The translations under genes were made by a program, and so were the position numbers. From assembly GCA_015679605.1 (NCBI GenBank), contig JAAAVE010000688.1, positions 1-14,891 on the forward strand: a stretch of DNA of 14,891 bases, in the 5' to 3' direction. The DNA comes from Podila epigama (lineage: Eukaryota > Mortierellomycota > Mortierellomycetes > Mortierellales > Mortierellaceae). Below the pieces are notes generated by a model. It did not search any database. It saw only the letters and a list, made by a program, of their open reading frames with translations, and was not told where the DNA came from. Positions within the stretch are counted from its first letter, which is position 1; every line of letters starts with the position of its first letter. This document shows, one piece after another, positions 10,201-14,891 of the stretch.

Positions 10201-12980
10201 TATGGAGGGTCTCAAGGTTGATGTTGCCATGACTGTGGATGTTCTTGTCGGTGAATATGCTACTTCCTTGACCCTGACCCAGCCTGGTGTGCCTACCCTC
10301 ACTGATGACACCATCCTCAAGCTGTTGCCCATCGTTGGTCGCCCTATCGCCCAGGCTATTGTTGACTTGGCCACCCTCAGCTTCTCGAGCGTCATGATCA
10401 ACAGCCCTGCCGAGACTGACTTTACCACCAACATCAATGGTCTCATTGGCAACACCGGTCCATTTGATGCTGTGATCTCCTTCCCCAGCGGTTCGTCTGT
10501 CGCCTGGTTGAAGGACGGTAATGAGTCGCCCATCGGTCAGATCGCCATGCCAGAGGTCTCTGCCAAGGCCGATGTTGGAGCTGTCCTTGCCCTGACCAAC
10601 GTCCCCTTCCACGTCGCCAGTGCCGGCAACATGGGCGACTTTGTTGCCTACTCGCTCAAGGCCGAGTCCTTTGAATGGTCTGTGGTTGCCAGCAACATCA
10701 CTGTCAATGCCATGGGCGCCCCTATTCCTGGCATCAACATGAAGAAGACTGTTGGCCTCAAGGGTTTCAATGGCCTCCAAGGCTTGGTCATCGAAAAGTT
10801 TGACCTGCCCTCGAACGACCCTGATGGTATTCATTTGGTTCTTTCGGCCACTCTGCCCAACCCTTCGAACGTCGGTATTGAGATGGGCACTGTCGAGTTT
10901 ATCAACATCTTTGAGGGCCAGGAGATTGGTTTTGTCAAGACCTCTGGCTTGAAGCTCTTGCCCGATGCCATCTCGCCCATCGCGATGGAGGGTACCTTGA
11001 CGAAGCAGACTTCTGAAGCAGGCCTCAACGCCCTCGGCAACCTCTTCCGCATGACCCTCAACGGTGGTAGCCCCAACTTGATCGTCAAGGGCAAGTCTGT
11101 GACACCAGCCAGCGGACCCGTCTCCTGGTTGAGCTCTGCGTTCGGCTCGCTGACAATGAATGTGAGTCTTCCCAGCATTGGCAAGCAGGATATTATTACC
11201 GGCATCACACTCAAGACCATGACCTTGGACTTTACTGGCCCTGATCCTTATAGCATCATGACCTCGTCTGATAACATCGAGGCCACCTTCAAGATTCCTT
11301 TCACCTTCCCTCTGAACATTGTCCAGGTCGCCGAGGACATGAACATCCAGCTGCCCAAGGGCAACAACGTCGCCAACCTCAAGTTGCCCATGTCGCCCGC
11401 CCAGACGCTTAGCCCTGGACTTCTCAAGACCAGCTACTCGAACCAGCCTCTTAACGTCGACAGTGGCCACCATGAGACCTTTAACGCGTTCTCCAAGGTC
11501 TTGACCACTGGTCCCGGTGTGTCCTTCTTCCTCGATGGTACTGCAGACACTGTTGCCGAGACCGCTGCAGGTGCTGTTACGATCCCTGGTGTCGCTGTCA
11601 GTGTGCAATCGACCATGGCTGGCATGAACCTGAACGTTGGCGGTGCTGCCATCACGAACATTTCGATTGTCGGAGGCACACCCGAGTACCTCATCATCAA
11701 CCAGAACGTTGTCCTCCAGAACCCCTCAGGCTTGACTGTCAAAGTCGGCGATGTCGCCTTCAATATTGGCTATGCCGGACATGCTATGGGTCGTGCTGTC
11801 GTCAAGGACATGGTCCTCGTTCCTGGCGCCAATGCTCTGCCCGCTGTCTTCCACATGACCCCTGACAGCGATGCTCTTCGTGATGCTTTCCTCTCTGGTT
11901 TCTGTGCTGGTGCCACGTTCACTTTGGATATTGCAGGTAGTGCCGACTCGACTTCTGTTGAGTCGTTGAAGGAAGCCATGGCCTCGGTCAAGATGGCCTC
12001 GAACATCAAGGGCATTACTGACAGACTTATTGCACCCGGCAGTGCTGCTCAGCCTGACCTCTTGGAAATGTTGCAGGTTCGTTATTTACTGTACTTACCG
12101 TACTCCATTGCAGCATATTTGACATGATATAACCTTTGATAGCTAACCAAGAATGCAATATCCTTTTCTTATGATCAAATAGCTTCTTAACCCTCGCAAG
12201 ACGCCCGTTCAGGTCATGATTTACAACCCCTTCGATGCTCCCTTGTTGATCAAGCGTATGGTGGCCACCAACTACTGGAATGGCAAGGACTTTGGTGGTA
12301 TTGACGAAGAGGTCAACATGGTTGTCCCTGCTCGCGCCACTGTGTTGTCGCCCACTGTGACCATGGTCTCGCCCGCCGGCTTGGGCTTCATGACCTCGAC
12401 CATCTTGCCCTTCATGTTGGCTTACCCTAAGCTCCTCTTTGGCCAGACCGCCGATGTGCCCTTCAACATCAAGTCGACTATTATCGCCGTTGTCGGCGGT
12501 GCCAATGGCTACCTCGGTAACGTCCAGTATGCTCAGGACAACACCATTATCAAGGTGACTGTTGGCGGTGAGGCTCCTGCCGGTGCTCTTCCCGCTGGTC
12601 TTCTTCCCTCAGGTCTCCTTCCTTCTCCATCGGTCTCTGCCTCTCCTTTGCCCTCGGTCTCTGTTTCCCCATCAGTCTCTGTTGCCCCCTCAGTCACCGT
12701 GTCGGCTGAGCCTTCGCCCACAACTGCCCCAACTGTTGAGGTCACACCCACCACTGCTCCTGCCCAGGTCGCCCCTACCCCTGCTGCCTCTGCTGACGTC
12801 TCTGCTGAGTCCTCACCCGTTCCCAGTGCAGCCTCTGCCGCCAGTGGCCTGACCAAGCGCCAGGTCCAGATTCTTGAGGAGGTGCCCTCCAGCGAGGACC
12901 CTGCAGTGATTGAGGCCTGGCTCAAGAGCGTTGTGAACAAGCTTGCCCTTGATGAGGGTCTTGCTGCTCCTTTTGTCTAA
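7279..12980 (+). CDS. Large type II membrane protein with duplicated DUF3712/LEA-2-like ectodomain
   Basis: Five exons (7279-7782, 8123-8228, 8388-8664, 8782-12076, 12183-12980) join in frame to 1659 residues. Introns are 340, 159, 117 and 106 nt, GT-AG; the last has a CTAAC branch-like site near 12142. Residues 1-40 are acidic and cytosolic, KRRK (41-44) precedes one membrane helix (about 45-70), and there is no N-terminal signal peptide, so the rest should be extracytoplasmic (cell surface or vacuole lumen). Residues about 84-825 and 830-1521 are two collinear copies of a beta-rich unit resembling fungal DUF3712/LEA-2-type domains. Residues about 1523-1614 are Ser/Pro/Thr/Ala/Val-rich, followed by a KR pair (1619-1620). 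Sequons occur at N94, N361, N390, N397, N934, N1089 and N1255. Only two Cys are present. Codon bias resembles EF-1alpha. Yeast vacuolar Tag1 may be a distant relative; this is from memory and unproven. Function is unknown. Confidence 0.85.
7783..8122 (+). other. Long first intron of the DUF3712 gene
   Basis: Donor GTGAGT follows the ATG codon at 7780-7782, and acceptor GTTAG precedes the ATG at 8123. At 340 nt it is two to three times longer than the other introns in the window. It contains a 12-bp unit (ACCTTACTCTAC) repeated at 7941-7952 and 7953-7964, and a TACA repeat near 7916-7932. Retention would extend the frame only to a stop at 7909-7911, leaving a truncated membrane-anchored protein of about 210 residues. 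Confidence 0.75.
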
Positions 12981-13891
12981 GAAAAATGAGGAGGTTCACA
13001 ACGACTACAACGACAAAAACATAATAGGGATGAACAGGTTCAACAGGTCTAGTTCTCCTTCATAATTTATAACGACTTTGCGTTTTTCTTTGTCCCTTTT
13101 TTTTTCTTCCTTTTTTGCATTTCCATTTTTCTTTTCTTGTCCTTCCTTTACTTTGTTATCCTCCTTCTCTTCCGCCTAATCACCAGTTCGCTCGCATTAT
13201 AGAGCGAACACACCTCATCCTTTTCTCACGTCTTTTTCTTACTGTGGTTTTTTTTTTCTTTTTCTTTTTTTTTGTTCCATCGTTCTTCATACTTCTTTTC
13301 TTCTCTGATATCTGCCTTTTTTACTTCTGGATACTCGCCATGTTTATACCAGTTTTGCACACTTTTTTTTACGACCCTCTTTTTTTTCACGACTCTCCTT
13401 GTACAAATCAATTAGTCGATTGTATACCCTCACCATCCTTGGTCCATCCTCCTTTTTATTATAATGATTTATCTATGACCTTGTTTCCCACCATCCCATC
13501 ATCAACCAGAAAGAACAAAGAGTTTAGCTTGACGAGGAGAATAAATGAATAAACGTATTGAATGAATAAAATAAACAAAAACTTCAGAAAGAAAAAAGAA
13601 ATAACAAATTGATGTCAATAATGGTGAACCTCGATTAAGAGAAGCGTCTATTCGACAAAAAAAAATTTAGCAATTGAGAGACGAAGCTTTTGATAGCAAA
13701 AAAAAAAGAGAAAAAACGATGCATTTAAGGGTCTTCATGCTTCTTGCACAGATTAGATCTGTTTTGTGGGCACAAAAAGCGGAGTGAATATTTTTTTGTT
13801 GAGTCCACCCACCCCCCTTCTCCTCCGCAATACCCCCCATAACATATTTTTTGCATTTGCTTCGCATTACCCACATACCCGTCCCTTAATA
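12981..13891. other. Spacer between DUF3712 and thiamine pyrophosphokinase genes
   Basis: About 910 nt holding the 3' UTR of the upstream gene and the promoter of the downstream gene. Positions 13080-13400 are strongly T-rich on the plus strand; the open frame at 13115-13552 is a Phe/Leu product of this bias and not a credible gene. A cluster of AATAAA motifs lies at 13540-13575. I see no TATA box close to the downstream start codon. Confidence 0.6.
13540..13575 (+). terminator. Cluster of four AATAAA polyadenylation signals
   Basis: AATAAA occurs at 13540-13545, 13548-13553, 13565-13570 and 13570-13575, followed by A-rich sequence. It is the best candidate 3' end signal for the DUF3712 gene, giving a 3' UTR of about 580 nt. 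No earlier AATAAA is seen after the stop codon. Confidence 0.5.
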
Positions 13892-14891
13892 ATGTCAAAA
13901 ACTAAACAATGGCACCCTAGCCGTTACCTCAAAAACCATGCCACCTACCGTGGACAAGACCACTTTGCACTCATCATTCTTAACCAACCCATCCATATTC
14001 AACGGCATCTCTTTGAGAATGTATGGCATAATGGTAAAAAAATAAAATACAAATGACAGGAAGTGTGTGTGTGTGTGTGTGTGCATTGTTGACAACAAAG
14101 TCGTTCTTCCTCTTGCATTCATTGACCGCTTTCTTTTTTATTGCCCCTCTATTAGCATCATTCAGGTTCTGTGCTGATGGAGGAGCGAACCAGTTGTATG
14201 AGCTGATGAACAATGACGAGGAGCGCGAAAAGTAACCTGAAGACAAAGCAAATGAAAAAACGTGACTTTTCAATCTCTTCCCTCCCCCTTTGTTGCTTCA
14301 TTGTCCCCTAATATTGGGAGGAACTATTTTCTACCTTTTTACCCCTCTTTTTTCCCTAGATATCTTCCGGATTACATCCGCGGGGATTTGGACTCGTTAA
14401 AGGACCATGTCAAAGCATATTACGCGTCCAAGGTACGTACCACTTCATTTTTCTTTGTTGTTGGGACTTGAAACCGACGCGTCGTGACTCGTATCGACTC
14501 GTCCACCCGACTCGACCAATTGTCAACATAACTGACAATGTTAACATATTTATCTGACTTTTTCTATTTCCCAAAAAAAAAAAAAAAAACCAATTCGCGT
14601 CATTTACTGTAGGGAGTGCCCATTGAAAAGGTGGATGATGAAGAATCTACAGATCTCATGAAATGCGTGGAACTCGTACGTGCACGGGATCCAAAATCGA
14701 CAACGGTTCCTGAATCAGAATCAGAATCAACCTCGACACAGAAACTAGATGTGGTGGCACTTGGAGGTACTGGAGGCCGTTTTGATCAATGCATGTCGGC
14801 CATTCATCATCTCTATGTCTTGAACCTCGAGAGACAGGCTACTTTAATCTCGGATGAAAGTATCGTTGTGGTCTTGAACACTGTAAGCTTT
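13892..14891 (+). CDS. Thiamine pyrophosphokinase, N-terminal part (partial)
   Basis: Transfers pyrophosphate from ATP to thiamine, making the cofactor thiamine diphosphate in the cytosol. Exons seen are 13892-14033, 14156-14231, 14360-14432 and 14613 onward, with introns of 122, 128 and 180 nt. The ACT codon at 14880-14882 is followed by GTAAGC, so a further intron probably begins at 14883, giving 187 residues before the window edge. Family motifs in order: LIILNQPI (28-35), CADGGANQL (53-61), the acidic IRGDLDSL motif (79-86) that binds Mg and substrate, TDLMKC (110-115), and LGGTGGRFDQ (147-156). The order and spacing match fungal and animal enzymes (yeast Thi80, human TPK1). A Ser/Glu-rich insert (126-140) separates the last two. 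The C-terminal thiamine-binding domain lies beyond the window. The start is the ATG at 13892; the upstream frame has no earlier ATG. Confidence 0.9.
14065..14082. repeat. GT dinucleotide microsatellite
   Basis: About nine GT units inside intron 1 of the thiamine pyrophosphokinase gene. Confidence 0.85.
14573..14589. repeat. Poly-A run in an intron
   Basis: Seventeen consecutive A residues in intron 3 of the thiamine pyrophosphokinase gene, about 23 nt before the acceptor AG. The position is unusual because a pyrimidine tract would be expected there. Confidence 0.85.
14712..14729 (+). repeat. In-frame GAATCA repeat in thiamine pyrophosphokinase
   Basis: Three perfect GAATCA units encode Ser-Glu alternation at residues 131-136, in a surface insert between the TDLMKC and GGTGGRFDQ motifs. 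Six-base units keep the frame whatever the copy number. Confidence 0.8.

Noticed and set aside
10049-11608. Minus-strand open frame of 519 codons (and another of 257 codons at 8921-9694) opposite the DUF3712 gene
   Set aside because: The sense strand almost lacks A-ending codons, which removes stop codons from the antisense frame in register. The predicted proteins are Gly/Asp/Val-rich without known character, while the sense frame is spliced, domain-bearing and codon-biased.
13115-13552. Plus-strand frame of 145 codons with Phe runs, superficially membrane-like
   Set aside because: Composition is entirely due to the T-rich 3' region; there are no family motifs and it ends at the AATAAA cluster of the upstream gene.
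13553-14160. TPP riboswitch in the leader or first intron of the thiamine pyrophosphokinase gene
   Set aside because: I looked for the CTGAGA core and the other conserved aptamer segments and did not see them. Known fungal examples are in other thiamine genes.

Overview
The window looks like nuclear DNA of a filamentous fungus from an early-diverging lineage. Mortierellomycota or Mucoromycota is my best guess, from the intron style, codon choice and protein types rather than any diagnostic marker. Genes carry several short GT-AG introns (about 105-340 nt), spacers are rich in A/T runs and microsatellites, and no bacterial operon or ribosome-binding-site structure is visible.

Layout from left to right. 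(1) 1-122 (+): last 39 codons of translation elongation factor 1-alpha, with a polyadenylation signal 90 nt downstream. (2) 482-2605 (-): a six-exon major-facilitator transporter of the allantoate/anion:cation symporter (Dal5-like) group, convergent with the EF-1alpha gene. (3) 2606 to about 6930: a long, gene-poor divergent spacer of over 4 kb with microsatellites, a 13-G run and a concentration of GCATGC palindromes. (4) 6930-7278: TATA box and an ATG-free, G-poor leader. (5) 7279-12980 (+): a five-exon gene for a 1659-residue type II membrane protein with DUF3712/LEA-2-like beta-rich domains. It is the most notable object here, because its whole extracytoplasmic part is a tandem duplication of a roughly 750-residue unit, followed by a Ser/Pro/Thr/Ala/Val-rich segment and a Lys-Arg dibasic site. 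(6) 13892-14891 (+): 5' part of a thiamine pyrophosphokinase gene (four exons seen, cut by the window edge).

The genes do not form an obvious pathway. EF-1alpha and the large membrane protein share a strong preference for C-ending codons, which suggests high expression. The transporter and thiamine pyrophosphokinase use more mixed codons, as for lower expression. A link between the transporter and thiamine metabolism is only speculation. I see no tRNA, rRNA, CRISPR array or intact mobile element. All exon boundaries were inferred by eye from splice consensus and protein continuity, without transcript evidence.
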